64,000 bases of DNA from Halomonas binhaiensis (GCF_008329985.2 NZ_CP038437.2:186001-250000), one strand, 5' to 3'; shown: positions 9,580-18,808, counted from the first letter of the stretch. Notes: a model not told the origin generated them from the letters alone. Translations and numbers: made by a program.

Positions 9580-9627
9580 GTTACAGGTGTAACGCTGGCT
9601 GTCACGGGGTACAGGTGACAGCTGTTA
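9580..9627. promoter_or_regulatory. Candidate upstream activator sites for the sigma-54 regulator
   Basis: Two inverted repeats lie close together: GTTACAGGTGTAAC (9580-9593) and TGTCAC-N8-GTGACA centred near 9610, followed by ACAGCTGTTAC. They sit about 110-165 bases before the predicted sigma-54 promoter, the usual range for enhancer-binding proteins, and the TGTNAC-type arms resemble AcoR/MimR-like sites. The link to the divergent activator is inference. Confidence 0.55.
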
Positions 9628-9728
9628 CATCGATTCGGCTCTGCCGTTTTGTGCCCGGTTGTTTCTGACGTAAAAATTACACTGATATTTCAGTCGCTTG
9701 ACAATATTTGTCCTGCCAGGTGAATGAT

Positions 9729-9744
9729 TGGCATGGATTCTGCG
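9729..9744 (+). promoter_or_regulatory. Sigma-54 (-24/-12) promoter
   Basis: TGGCATGGATTCTGCG matches the TGGCACG-N4-TTGCW consensus with the GG (9730-9731) and GC (9742-9743) exactly twelve bases apart. Predicted start of transcription is near 9755, about 33 bases before the monooxygenase ATG. A sigma-54 activator is encoded divergently, which supports the call. Confidence 0.75.
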
Positions 9745-9787
9745 TTGACTACGTTGCATCACCACGAACAACAAGTGGAGAACAACG

Positions 9788-11599
9788 ATGATGACGCGCA
9801 CGCTCAATCAAGACGTACTCAATCAAGACGTACGACAGTGGCTGGAACGTTTCGAATCTTCTCTGGAACAGCACGATATTCTGCAGGTCATGTCACTGTT
9901 CGGCGAGGAATGCTATTGGCGGGACCTCGTGGCCTTTACCTGGAACCTCAAGACCATGGAGGGCAAGGACGAGATCCAGTCCATGCTCAACGCCTCCTTG
10001 CCGGAGACCCGTCCCTGCAACTGGCAACTTGAAGGCGACGCCAGTGAGGCGAATGGCGTCATCGAGGCATGGATCACTTTCGATACGGAGGTGGCCAAGG
10101 GGCGGGGAATGCTGCGCCTGAAAGATGGCCAGTGCTGGACGCTGCTGACCACCATGCAGGAGCTGAAGGATTATCCCGAGTCACTTGGCCTGCATCGTCC
10201 CAAGGGCGCCAAGCATGGTGCCAACAAGCAACGCGAGACCTGGCTAGAGGCTCGTCAGCGTGAAGAGGCCGAACTGGGTTATAGCCGCCAGCCCTATTGC
10301 GTCATCATCGGCGGTGGCCAGGGCGGTATCGGGTTGGCTGCCCGGCTGAAGCAACTGGATGTGCCGACCATCGTGATCGAGAAGAATCCTCGCGCTGGCG
10401 ACTCCTGGCGCAACCGTTACAAGTCGCTGTGTCTGCACGATCCGGTGTGGTACGACCACCTGCCCTATATTCCTTTTCCCGAGAACTGGCCGGTATTCGC
10501 GCCGAAAGACAAGCTCGGCGACTGGCTGGAAATGTACACCAAGGTAATGGAACTCAATTACTGGAGTTCCACTGAATGCGAAGGTGCCAGCTTTGACGAG
10601 GCCAGCGGCGAGTGGATCGTCAAGGTCAACCGCAATGGCGAGCACATCACCCTGCGTCCACATCAGTTGGTGCTGGCCACGGGCATGTCCGGCATGCCCA
10701 ATGTACCGAGTTTTCCCGGTGCGGAAACCTTCGAGGGCGAGCAGCATCATTCCAGCCGCCACCCTGGGCCGGATGCCTACCGCGGCAAGAGGTGCATCGT
10801 CGTGGGAGGCAACAACTCCGCCCATGATATCTGTGCAGCGCTGTGGGAACACGATGCTGACGTGACCATGCTGCAGCGTTCCTCCACCCATGTCGTGAAA
10901 TCCGATTCGCTCATGGAGGAGGCGCTCGGGCCACTTTATTCCGAAGAGGCCGTGCGCAATGGCATCAGCCATGACAAGGCCGACTTCATCTTTGCCTCGA
11001 TTCCCTACAAGGTGCTGCCCGATTTCCAGCGGCCGGCATTCGATGCGATTCGCGAACGCGATGCCGAGTTCTACCGCAAGCTGGAGAAAGCCGGCTTCCT
11101 GCTGGACTTTGGCGCAGACGATTCCGGCCTGTTCCTCAAGTACCTGCGGCGCGGATCCGGCTACTACATCGATGTCGGAGCCTGTGACCTGGTGGCCAAC
11201 GGTGACATCAAGTTGCGCAGCGGTGTCAGCATCGAGCGCATCAATCCGCGTTCCGTGACCCTGACGGATGGTTCGGAGCTGCCTGCGGATCTCATCGTCT
11301 ATGCCACGGGATACGGCTCCATGAACGGCTGGGCGGCGCGCATCATCTCTCAGGAAGTGGCCGACAAGGTAGGCAAGTGCTGGGGGCTGGGCTCCGACAC
11401 GCCCAAGGACCCCGGACCCTGGGAAGGCGAGTTACGCAACATGTGGAAACCGACCCAGCAGCAAGCCTTGTGGTTCCACGGCGGCAATCTGCATCAGTCA
11501 CGTCACTATTCCAAGTACCTGGCACTGCAGCTCAAGGCCCGGATGGAGGGTGTTCCGACGCCTGTCTATGGGCTGCAGGAAGTTCACCACCCGTCCTGA
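9788..11599 (+). CDS. Flavin monooxygenase with N-terminal NTF2-like domain
   Basis: A 603-residue protein. Residues 1-130 resemble an NTF2/SnoaL-like fold (DIRQ-type start, RDLVAFTWNL, DGQCWTLLTT). From about 170 a FAD/NAD(P)-dependent monooxygenase of the YUCCA/CzcO kind begins: FAD motif IIGGGQGGIG near 173, FMO fingerprint FEGEQHHSSRH near 317, NADP motif VVGGNNSAHD near 337. Such enzymes oxygenate carbonyl, nitrogen or sulfur compounds with NADPH. A strong element GTGGAG precedes the ATG. A 15-bp tandem duplication gives the repeated LNQDV at residues 6-15. It is followed by an alcohol dehydrogenase and preceded by a sigma-54 promoter; oxidation of an alcohol or ketone carbon source is the likely role. 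Confidence 0.88.
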   Translation: MMTRTLNQDVLNQDVRQWLERFESSLEQHDILQVMSLFGEECYWRDLVAFTWNLKTMEGKDEIQSMLNASLPETRPCNWQLEGDASEANGVIEAWITFDTEVAKGRGMLRLKDGQCWTLLTTMQELKDYPESLGLHRPKGAKHGANKQRETWLEARQREEAELGYSRQPYCVIIGGGQGGIGLAARLKQLDVPTIVIEKNPRAGDSWRNRYKSLCLHDPVWYDHLPYIPFPENWPVFAPKDKLGDWLEMYTKVMELNYWSSTECEGASFDEASGEWIVKVNRNGEHITLRPHQLVLATGMSGMPNVPSFPGAETFEGEQHHSSRHPGPDAYRGKRCIVVGGNNSAHDICAALWEHDADVTMLQRSSTHVVKSDSLMEEALGPLYSEEAVRNGISHDKADFIFASIPYKVLPDFQRPAFDAIRERDAEFYRKLEKAGFLLDFGADDSGLFLKYLRRGSGYYIDVGACDLVANGDIKLRSGVSIERINPRSVTLTDGSELPADLIVYATGYGSMNGWAARIISQEVADKVGKCWGLGSDTPKDPGPWEGELRNMWKPTQQQALWFHGGNLHQSRHYSKYLALQLKARMEGVPTPVYGLQEVHHPS

Positions 11600-11655
11600 T
11601 TGATCATGCGAGCCGGTACGCCGGCTCCTCCATTTTCTGAGAGAGGCTTCTTGCC

Positions 11656-12735
11656 ATGGCGTACTCGAAAGATGCCTGGAATACGATGAAAGCGGCTGTC
11701 TGGTACCAGGCCCGGGATCTGCGGGTAGAGACGGTCGAGATTCCGGTGGTGCGGGATCCCCATCAAGTGAAGGTGAAAGTGGCTGCTTGCGGCATCTGCG
11801 GCAGTGACCTGCATGAATACAGTGCAGGGCCGATTTTCATTCCGACCGATACCCCTCATCCCATCAGTCAGGAGCGGGCTCCGATCATCATGGGGCATGA
11901 ATTCGCTGGAGAGGTGGTGGAGGTAGGTGAACGTGTCACCCGGGTCAAGCTCGGCGACAGGGTGGCTATCGAGCCGATCCTGTCGCCCAATCTGAATGGG
12001 CAATATCTCATGGAGCGCTACAACCTGACGCCGTTGCTGGGTTTTCATGGGCTGTCTGGCGGCGGTGGGGGCTTTTCGGAATATACCGTGGTGGGCGAGC
12101 ACATGGTGCATCCCATGCCTGACTCATTGTCCTACGAGCAGGGGGCTCTGGTGGAACCGGCGGCAGTCGCGCTGCATGCCGTTCGCCAGAGTGCCCTGAA
12201 GGCCGGTGACAGTGCCGTGGTATTCGGAACGGGACCCATAGGGTTGATGGTAATCGAGGCTCTCAAGGCCGCCGGAGCGGCAAGCATCATCGCGGTGGAA
12301 CCATCGGAAGTGAGACGACAGAAAGCGGCAGAACTCGGTGCTCAGGTGGTGGACCCTGTCCCGCAGGATGCGGTTGAACAGATACATGCCCTGACACAAG
12401 GAGGCGCCGACTTTGCCTTCGAGGTGACAGGTATTCCTGCGGTGCTGGATCAGGCCATCAATGCCACCCATGCCGGCGGCGAGACGATCATCGTCAGTAT
12501 CTGGGAGGCGCAGGCTACCTTTCAGCCTAATGACCTGGTGATCAAGGAACGTACCTTGAAAGGGATCATTGCCTATCGGCATGTCTATCCCGCCGTGATG
12601 TCACTGATGCAGCAAGGATACTTCCAGGCCAGGGACCTCATTACCGATCGCATTGCGCTGGATGATGTGGTCGAGCAGGGCTTCGAAACGCTGCTCAATG
12701 ACAAGTCGCAGATCAAGATCATGGTACAGCCATAG
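11656..12735 (+). CDS. Zinc-type alcohol dehydrogenase (2,3-butanediol dehydrogenase-like)
   Basis: A 359-residue medium-chain dehydrogenase. Catalytic zinc ligands are visible (CGICGSD near residue 47, GHEF near 80, LVEPAAVAL near 170) and the NAD-binding GTGPIGLM near 195. The AGPIFIP and LGFHGLSGGGGGFSEY stretches are those of 2,3-butanediol dehydrogenases. The lobe that normally binds structural zinc through four cysteines (here IEPILSPNLNGQYLMERYNL) contains no cysteine, so that zinc is lost. GAGAGAGG lies eight bases before the ATG. It follows the monooxygenase by 56 bases and presumably oxidises an alcohol linked to the same substrate. A hairpin terminator follows. Confidence 0.88.
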   Translation: MAYSKDAWNTMKAAVWYQARDLRVETVEIPVVRDPHQVKVKVAACGICGSDLHEYSAGPIFIPTDTPHPISQERAPIIMGHEFAGEVVEVGERVTRVKLGDRVAIEPILSPNLNGQYLMERYNLTPLLGFHGLSGGGGGFSEYTVVGEHMVHPMPDSLSYEQGALVEPAAVALHAVRQSALKAGDSAVVFGTGPIGLMVIEALKAAGAASIIAVEPSEVRRQKAAELGAQVVDPVPQDAVEQIHALTQGGADFAFEVTGIPAVLDQAINATHAGGETIIVSIWEAQATFQPNDLVIKERTLKGIIAYRHVYPAVMSLMQQGYFQARDLITDRIALDDVVEQGFETLLNDKSQIKIMVQP

Positions 12736-12777
12736 ACGTCGAAGGCTGTGCCAGCAGAGGACCAAGGCCAGCCAGTG

Positions 12778-12802
12778 CGGCCCCGGCAACATGCCGGGGC
12801 CG
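12778..12802 (+). terminator. Hairpin terminator after the dehydrogenase
   Basis: A perfect 10-bp GC-rich stem (CGGCCCCGGC and its complement) around a five-base loop, 42 bases after the dehydrogenase stop. The following sequence TCGTCATTT is only weakly T-rich. Confidence 0.7.
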
Positions 12803-13026
12803 TCGTCATTTGGGTCATGTCAGGCAGGTCAGGTCGGTTTGATCAGGTCATCCATCATTGGCCAATGAGTGAACTTCCACGAACAGACAGAGTCGGCTGT
12901 GTGCTGGGCGCAATAAGGATTTCATCAGAATGCCGCGTCCATGAGACGACCCTGACAACGTGGCCACTCCATGGCCGACAACTCTCAGTTCAACAACTCT
13001 AAATTCAACAACAAGAGACTCGTTAC

Positions 13027-13143
13027 ATGCCAAAAGCGAAGTTATTCCTGCTGCTTACCCTGCTCGCAACGGGCACCATGATGCTGAATGGCTGCTCTCC
13101 CATTCCTGATCTTCCCGGCCCGATTGGCATTCCAGGGCTGTAG
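13027..13143 (+). CDS. Small lipoprotein
   Basis: A 38-residue ORF with a positively charged start (MPKAK), a hydrophobic stretch and a lipobox-like LNGC at residues 20-23, then a proline- and glycine-rich tail (PIPDLPGPIGIPGL). This is the form of a lipoprotein of about 16 mature residues. The upstream ribosome binding site is weak (AACAAGAGAC). I do not recognise a family of known function. The signal peptide layout makes a real gene more likely than chance. Confidence 0.6.
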   Translation: MPKAKLFLLLTLLATGTMMLNGCSPIPDLPGPIGIPGL

Positions 13144-13309
13144 GTCTGTTTGACATCACCATGCCCAGGGCATTTTCAAGTGTCTGTCGACCGTCTTAGG
13201 CGTTTGCGGACACACCTTATTACTAAACATGCATAATGTGATGTCTGATTTTCCGATATGGTGATTACCAGACAGCTTGCACGAGTTGCCTGGTAGTGTT
13301 TTACCCAGT

Positions 13310-13340
13310 AAAGGAATGACAACCATCATGTCATTCCTTT
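13310..13340 (+). terminator. Hairpin between lipoprotein and AraC regulator
   Basis: AAAGGAATGACA and its exact complement (13310-13321, 13329-13340) form a 12-bp stem with a seven-base loop, followed by CTTGTTC. The stem's own T-rich 3' arm makes it terminator-like. It could also act on transcription entering the AraC gene. Confidence 0.55.
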
Positions 13341-13416
13341 CTTGTTCAATGTCCTGAAGGACCCTGGCTTTGCTCCATGATCCACGAAATCCGTTATCCA
13401 CGGGAGGACAGGCAGC

Positions 13417-14316
13417 ATGTCGATCAGGCCTATCTATGGTGAAGGAGGCATCCGTTCGCGGGACTCGCATACCGAGTTCATGCACCGGTCATCCTGGGTC
13501 GATGCTTCCATTACCCTCGATCGCCGGCACTGGGTGTGTGATGAAACGGAACTGCAATGGACCGCTCCACAGCACGTGATCATCCTGACCGAGCAGGGCA
13601 GAACCTCGCGCACGCGAATCCAGGCCGGGGGCTCATTGGTATATGACGGCGAAGACCGCTCTGGGGCGGTATCCTTCGTGCCTGCGGGGGTGGAACGGGA
13701 GGGCATGTATCAAAATGCCGACCTGACATACAGCGCGCTGTGGATTGATCCGGACTGCCAGGTTCCCGGATGCGAGAAGCTGGCGCACTTGCCTACCATG
13801 GTGAACGGCAGTGACACGGTGATCGAGACACTGCTGCGCTGCCTGTTCACGGAGCTGACAGCGGGACACCAGCCTGATTCCGCGTATATCGAGCATCTGA
13901 CCGTACTCGCTGCGCTGCGCGTGTCGTCTTCACTGGCAAGTGCGCAGAACGTGCCGGTGTCGCCGGTATTGCGGCATGCACCGTTGCATCGTCGTACTCT
14001 GGCGCGAGTGGACGACTTCATCGAGGCGCATATGGATGGCGATATCTCTCTGTCCGATCTTGCCGCCCTTGCCGACATGCCTGTGGACACCTTCGCCCGA
14101 CGCTTTCGATCCGCGACGGGACAGGCACCCTACGCTTATGTGATAGAACGGCGTATCGCCTGTGCCAAGCAGCTGTTGGCCACGACCAATACACCCATCG
14201 GTCAGTTGGCGCTGTCACTGGGTTTCTCCAGCCAGAGCCACTTTACTACCACGTTTCGGCGTCTGAACGGCATGACACCGAGAACCTTTCGCGCGCAGTT
14301 CCTTCCCGGCGGGTGA
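13417..14316 (+). CDS. AraC-family transcriptional regulator
   Basis: A 299-residue regulator. The first about 180 residues form a cupin-like sensing region with no clear ligand. The C-terminal 100 residues are the double helix-turn-helix AraC domain (ISLSDLAALADMPVDTFARRF; IGQLALSLGFSSQSHFTTTFRRLNGMTPRTFR). GGGAGGA lies eight bases before the ATG, and an in-frame upstream start is not needed. It precedes paoABC by about 260 bases on the same strand, so it may control the aldehyde oxidoreductase; this is positional inference only. Confidence 0.92.
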   Translation: MSIRPIYGEGGIRSRDSHTEFMHRSSWVDASITLDRRHWVCDETELQWTAPQHVIILTEQGRTSRTRIQAGGSLVYDGEDRSGAVSFVPAGVEREGMYQNADLTYSALWIDPDCQVPGCEKLAHLPTMVNGSDTVIETLLRCLFTELTAGHQPDSAYIEHLTVLAALRVSSSLASAQNVPVSPVLRHAPLHRRTLARVDDFIEAHMDGDISLSDLAALADMPVDTFARRFRSATGQAPYAYVIERRIACAKQLLATTNTPIGQLALSLGFSSQSHFTTTFRRLNGMTPRTFRAQFLPGG

Positions 14317-14362
14317 GTTCATTCATGAGTATTGCCTGGTTCGTCCTCCGAGCCTTGCTCAA

Positions 14363-14430
14363 GTTTGTTCCTGAATCTTGCTCGGATTTATTCCTGGATA
14401 TTGCCTGAAATTATTCCTGAATATTGATAG
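14363..14430 (+). repeat. Degenerate tandem repeat before paoA
   Basis: Three units of about 20-24 bases share TTNTTCCTGNATNTTG (14363, 14387, 14411 on). They lie in the 260-base gap between the AraC gene and paoA. No hairpin is obvious. They could be regulator sites or simply duplicated spacer. Confidence 0.5.
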
Positions 14431-14578
14431 TTCCTCCGCTTTCCTGAAAGAACCCAAAGGGATTCCTGCCTAGGCTGCCAAAGGGTGGGCTTCGTGCTCC
14501 GCCCAAGAGTTCTTGTGGATACATGACGGGGCCCGCGTATCACCGCTGGACCAATCACCACTAGCCCAGGATGACCCG

Positions 14579-15259
14579 ATGACCGACCAAGATGACAATG
14601 CCGGGCCGACGCGTCGCAGTGTACTCAAGGCGGGGATCGCCGCCAGCTTCCTGTGCGCAACGGGGCTGCGGCCTGGTGAGCAACAGGCCCAGGCCCAGGA
14701 GACTGCCCGCACCGCTGGAGCTGCTGCCGGCAATGCCGCCACGATAACGCCTGTGTCGACGCACCTGCGCATCAATGCGCGTGAGGTGACACTCGACCTC
14801 GACCCTCGCACGACTCTGCTCGATGCCCTGCGTCATCAGCTGGCGCTGACCGGCTCGAAGAAAGGCTGTGACCATGGCCAGTGCGGTGCTTGCACGGTGC
14901 TGATCAACGGCCGCCGCATCAATGCCTGCCTGACACTTGCTGTCATGCATGATGGCGATGAGATCACCACGATCGAGGGGCTGGCCGAACCAGGTGTCCT
15001 GCATCCCATGCAGACGGCTTTCGTTGCCCGGGATGGTTTCCAGTGTGGTTATTGCACACCGGGGCAGATCTGCTCTGCCGTGGGCATGCTGGATGAAGCC
15101 GAAGCCGGCTGGCCGAGCCATGTGAGCCAGGACGTCACCGCCACGACGGTGGAACTGAGTGATGCCGAGATCCGCGAGCGCATGAGCGGCAACCTTTGTC
15201 GCTGTGCTGCCTATCCGAACATTGTCGCGGCGATCCGCGATGTGGCCGAGGAGGCATGA
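14579..15259 (+). CDS. paoA: Periplasmic aldehyde oxidoreductase, iron-sulfur subunit
   Basis: A 226-residue subunit carrying two [2Fe-2S] clusters. A Tat signal (TRRSVLKAGIAASF) opens the protein, so the folded complex is exported to the periplasm. The plant-type cluster cysteines appear in GCDHGQCGACTVL and INAC near residues 100-125, the second set in CGYCTPGQ near 160 and NLCRCAAYP near 208. I start at ATG 14579 because it places the twin arginine near the N-terminus; AGGA lies upstream. It passes electrons from the molybdenum subunit to FAD. It is the first gene of paoABC, separated from paoB by three bases. Confidence 0.93.
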   Translation: MTDQDDNAGPTRRSVLKAGIAASFLCATGLRPGEQQAQAQETARTAGAAAGNAATITPVSTHLRINAREVTLDLDPRTTLLDALRHQLALTGSKKGCDHGQCGACTVLINGRRINACLTLAVMHDGDEITTIEGLAEPGVLHPMQTAFVARDGFQCGYCTPGQICSAVGMLDEAEAGWPSHVSQDVTATTVELSDAEIRERMSGNLCRCAAYPNIVAAIRDVAEEA

Positions 15260-15262
15260 GTC

Positions 15263-16249
15263 ATGCAGCCATTCTCCTATGAACGTGCCGAGGACGAGCA
15301 GCAGGCAGTGGCCATGGCATCCTCTCATCCAGAAGCCAGGTTCATCAGCGGTGGAACCAATCTGCTCGACCTGATGAAGCTGGGGGTCGAGCGGCCAACG
15401 CATCTGATCGACATCAGCCGTCTACCGCTGGCCAGGATCGAGTCGACCGAGGACAACGGCCTGCGTATCGGGGCTCAGGTGCGTAACAGTGACCTGGCCG
15501 CGGATCCCCAGGTGCGCTCGCGTTACCCGCTGCTGGCACAAGCACTGCTGGCGGGTGCCTCCGGGCAGATCCGCAACAAGGCATCCACGGCTGGCAACCT
15601 GCTGCAACGTACACGCTGCTACTACTTCTACGACCGCAACATGCCTTGCAACAAGCGCGAGCCGGGGTCCGGCTGTGCGGCACTCGAAGGCTTCAATCGC
15701 ATGCATGCTGTGCTGGGTGGCAGCGCAGCCTGCATTGCCGTTCACCCCTCCGACATGGCGGTGGCCATGGCCGCGCTGGATGCCAGCGTCGAAACGCTGA
15801 GTGCCGATGGCAATGAGCGGCGTATACCGCTTGCCGAGCTGCACCAATTGCCGGGTGAAGATCCTCACGTGGAAACATCGCTGGCCCATGGCGAAATGAT
15901 CACGGCAGTGACATTGCCGCCGCCACCGGCTGGCCGCCAGGTCTATCGCAAGGTGCGCGATCGTGCTTCCTATGCCTTTGCTCTGGTGTCGGTCGCCATC
16001 ATCGCCAGCGCGAGTGGTGGCCGTATCGAGCATGCACGCATCGCCATGGGAGGCGTTGCCGCGAAACCGTGGCGCACGCTGGACATCGAGCAGGCATTGT
16101 CGGCTGCACCCGCCAGCGCGCGAACCTGCAGTGAAACTGCCGAGGCCGCGCTTGAAGGGGCCCAGGGATATGGCGGTAACGACTTCAAGATTCCATTGGC
16201 CAAGCGGACGTTGCGACACACGTTGGCAACGGCCATCGAACCGGTGTGA
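15263..16249 (+). CDS. paoB: Periplasmic aldehyde oxidoreductase, FAD subunit
   Basis: A 328-residue FAD-binding subunit of the xanthine oxidase family. FAD contacts are in [18 protein letters not shown] near residue 30 and [18 protein letters not shown] near 110. The segment [21 protein letters not shown] provides cysteines that in the Escherichia coli homologue hold an extra [4Fe-4S] cluster. No signal peptide is present; it should be co-exported with PaoA by the Tat system. The gene ends just before the start of paoC, and translation is probably coupled. Confidence 0.93.
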   Translation: MQPFSYERAEDEQQAVAMASSHPEARFISGGTNLLDLMKLGVERPTHLIDISRLPLARIESTEDNGLRIGAQVRNSDLAADPQVRSRYPLLAQALLAGASGQIRNKASTAGNLLQRTRCYYFYDRNMPCNKREPGSGCAALEGFNRMHAVLGGSAACIAVHPSDMAVAMAALDASVETLSADGNERRIPLAELHQLPGEDPHVETSLAHGEMITAVTLPPPPAGRQVYRKVRDRASYAFALVSVAIIASASGGRIEHARIAMGGVAAKPWRTLDIEQALSAAPASARTCSETAEAALEGAQGYGGNDFKIPLAKRTLRHTLATAIEPV

Positions 16250-16257
16250 GGTGTGGC

Positions 16258-18522
16258 ATGACGGACAGCATGAATGAAGCACAGCAAGGCGCCATCGGTC
16301 AGCCTGTTGAGCGTGTCGATGGCCCCCTGAAAGTCACGGGCCGCGCCACCTATGCCTATGAACATAGCGATGGCAGGGCACCTGCCCATGGCTACATGCT
16401 GGGTGCGGCCATTGCCAAGGGGCGCATTGCTGGCATCGATACCACAGCCGCAGAGCAGGCACCGGGGGTGTTGCATGTCATGACCCATCGCAATGCCCCT
16501 GCTCAGGCGGAGTTCGGGCCTCCTGTCAGTGCTGAAGTCTTCACCCGGGCGCGCCCTGTGCTGGCCAGTGATCGCATTCGCTACTACGACGAACCCGTGG
16601 CACTGGTGGTGGCGGAAACCTTCGAGGCAGCACGTGCGGCGGCGGCATTGATCGAAGTACGTTACGAGAAAGAGGCGGGTGTCTTCGATCAGGAGGCGCA
16701 TCTTGACGATACCTATGCGCCTGAGATGGCCAATGCCGGTAACGAGACGGACAGCGTCGTGGGCAATTTCGATGAGGCCTTTGCTGCTGCCGAGGTCCAG
16801 GTCGATGTCACTTACCGCACGCCCTATGAGCATCACAATCCCATGGAACCCCATGCGACGCTGGCTATCTGGCATGGAGACGAGGTGACCATCCATACGT
16901 CGGCCCAGACGCTGGCCAACTATCAGGCCGGGCTGGCCAGTACCCTGGGCATTCCGGCTGAGCGGGTACGGGTGATCAGCCCTTTCATTGGCGGTGGCTT
17001 CGGCACCAAGCTGATCGTGCATGCGGATACGGTGCTGGCGGCACTTGCTGCGCGTGAACTGAAGCGTCCGGTGAAGATGGCACTGACACGCCAGCAGATG
17101 TTCGCCAATACCGGCTATCGGGCCCAGATGATCCAGCGTGTGCGTTTCGGCGCGCAGGCGGATGGGCGTCTCACCGCCATCGGACATGATGTCAATTCCG
17201 CGACCTCGAACTTCGAGGAATTCTGCGAGCAGACGGCAGCGTTCACTCGCTCATTGTACGCGGCGCCGAATCGCCTCACCCGTCACCGCCTGGTGGGGGT
17301 CGACCTTAACCGTGGCGAGTGGATGCGCTCTCCCGGCGAAGCGCCTGGCATGCTGGCCTTCGAATGTGCCATGGATGAACTTGCCGAGCGTCTTGAGCTC
17401 GATCCCATCGCCTTGCGCATACGCAATGAACCTGACGAGGACCCGGAGCGCGGCGTGCCTTTCTCGACCCGTAATCTTGTCGCCTGCATGGAACAGGGCG
17501 CGCACCGTTTCGGCTGGGAGCGGCGGCGCGCAACGCCGGGTCAGCTTCGCGAGGGCCGCAAGCTGATCGGCTATGGCATGGCGGCAGCGATTCGACCGAA
17601 TTACATCGGTGCCGCCACCGCCAAGGTCGAGATCAATGCCAAGGGACGGGTAACGGCGCGTCTCGACATGACCGACATCGGCACGGGCACCTACACCATC
17701 CTGACCCAGGTGGCGGCCGAGACCCTGGGTGTGCCGCTGTCCGCGGTCAAGGTCGAACTCGGTGACAGTCGCTTTCCGCTTACTGCCGGCTCAGGCGGAT
17801 CATGGGGGGCGGCGAGCTCCGGGACAGCGTTGTACCGGGCATGTCTCGCCATCAAGGAGCAGATTCTCGAACTCGCCAGTACCCATGCGGAATCACCGCT
17901 GCGTGGGATGGACCTGGCGCAGGCAAGCTTTGTCGAAGGCAGGCTTGAGGTGGGAGAACGTCACGAGCGCCTGGGCGCGCTGATGCGCAGAATCGCCCCA
18001 CAAGGACTTGAAGCCGAAGGCTCGGTGGCGTCCTTCCGGGACAGCGAGTCCTACCAGAACTATTCCCAGCATGCCTATGGTGCCCACTTTGCCGAAGTCG
18101 AGGTCGATGGCGACACGGGGGAAATTCGTCTGCGTCGCATGCTGTCAGCGATCGGGGCCGGGCGCATTCTCAACCCTCAGACAGCCCGCTCGCAGATTCT
18201 TGGCGGCATGACCTGGGGCATCGGCGCGGCACTGATGGAAGAGAGTCACCTGGATCCGCACCATGGCTGCTTCATCAACCATGATCTGGCGGAATATCAC
18301 GTTCCGGTCAATGCCGATATCCGGGATCTGGAGGTGGTCTTTCTTGAAGAGCGCGATGAACGGGCCAATCCATTCGGTTCCAAGGGGCTGGGGGAGCTGG
18401 GTGTCTGCGGTGTCGGAGCCGCGGTCGCCAATGCCATCTACAACGCCACCGGCGTAAGGGTGCGGGAGTTTCCGATTACGCTGGACAAGCTGTTGCCCGG
18501 CCTGCCGACGATGGAAGCATGA
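16258..18522 (+). CDS. paoC: Periplasmic aldehyde oxidoreductase, molybdenum subunit
   Basis: A 754-residue molybdenum cofactor subunit. Visible family marks are RVDGPLKVTGRATYAYE at the start, GGGFGTK near residue 245, GSGGSWGAASSGTALYRA near 515 and GSKGLGELGVCG near 705, which holds the catalytic glutamate. With PaoAB it oxidises aldehydes, especially aromatic ones, to acids in the periplasm. GTGAGG sits eight bases before the ATG at 16258. The maturation factor gene paoD, which follows in Escherichia coli, is missing here. Confidence 0.94.
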   Translation: MTDSMNEAQQGAIGQPVERVDGPLKVTGRATYAYEHSDGRAPAHGYMLGAAIAKGRIAGIDTTAAEQAPGVLHVMTHRNAPAQAEFGPPVSAEVFTRARPVLASDRIRYYDEPVALVVAETFEAARAAAALIEVRYEKEAGVFDQEAHLDDTYAPEMANAGNETDSVVGNFDEAFAAAEVQVDVTYRTPYEHHNPMEPHATLAIWHGDEVTIHTSAQTLANYQAGLASTLGIPAERVRVISPFIGGGFGTKLIVHADTVLAALAARELKRPVKMALTRQQMFANTGYRAQMIQRVRFGAQADGRLTAIGHDVNSATSNFEEFCEQTAAFTRSLYAAPNRLTRHRLVGVDLNRGEWMRSPGEAPGMLAFECAMDELAERLELDPIALRIRNEPDEDPERGVPFSTRNLVACMEQGAHRFGWERRRATPGQLREGRKLIGYGMAAAIRPNYIGAATAKVEINAKGRVTARLDMTDIGTGTYTILTQVAAETLGVPLSAVKVELGDSRFPLTAGSGGSWGAASSGTALYRACLAIKEQILELASTHAESPLRGMDLAQASFVEGRLEVGERHERLGALMRRIAPQGLEAEGSVASFRDSESYQNYSQHAYGAHFAEVEVDGDTGEIRLRRMLSAIGAGRILNPQTARSQILGGMTWGIGAALMEESHLDPHHGCFINHDLAEYHVPVNADIRDLEVVFLEERDERANPFGSKGLGELGVCGVGAAVANAIYNATGVRVREFPITLDKLLPGLPTMEA

Positions 18523-18565
18523 CAGGACGAGGCCATCAGGTAGCCGGTGCTGGCCGCCGGGCTGT

Positions 18566-18808
18566 GGTGAAGAGATGAAGGATGGGGTGAAAGCGGGGCA
18601 AGAGAGACGATGAGAAGGAAAGGTGGGAGAGAAAAGACAGGAAAGGAGAGATAGAAAAGAATATTTTCCCTGACATCAGGAATTCATGGCACATCCCGTG
18701 GTCCGATTTCGATGCATTGAATATTGGACAAGGCGTTGATTGTTGAGCATGACGTCGACTGTTGAGAACGCGTCGAGTGTTGAGCAGAACGTTTAGTGTT
18801 GAACAAGC
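18566..18808 (+). repeat. Purine-rich tract and degenerate 18-19 bp tandem repeats
   Basis: From 18566 to 18662 the plus strand is almost pure A and G. From 18741, four units starting TGTTGA repeat at 19, 18 and 19 bases (18741, 18760, 18778, 18797), with a shared GNNGACGTCGA-like core that decays towards the end. The whole 300-base gap between paoC and the acyltransferase holds no gene I can see. Confidence 0.65.
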
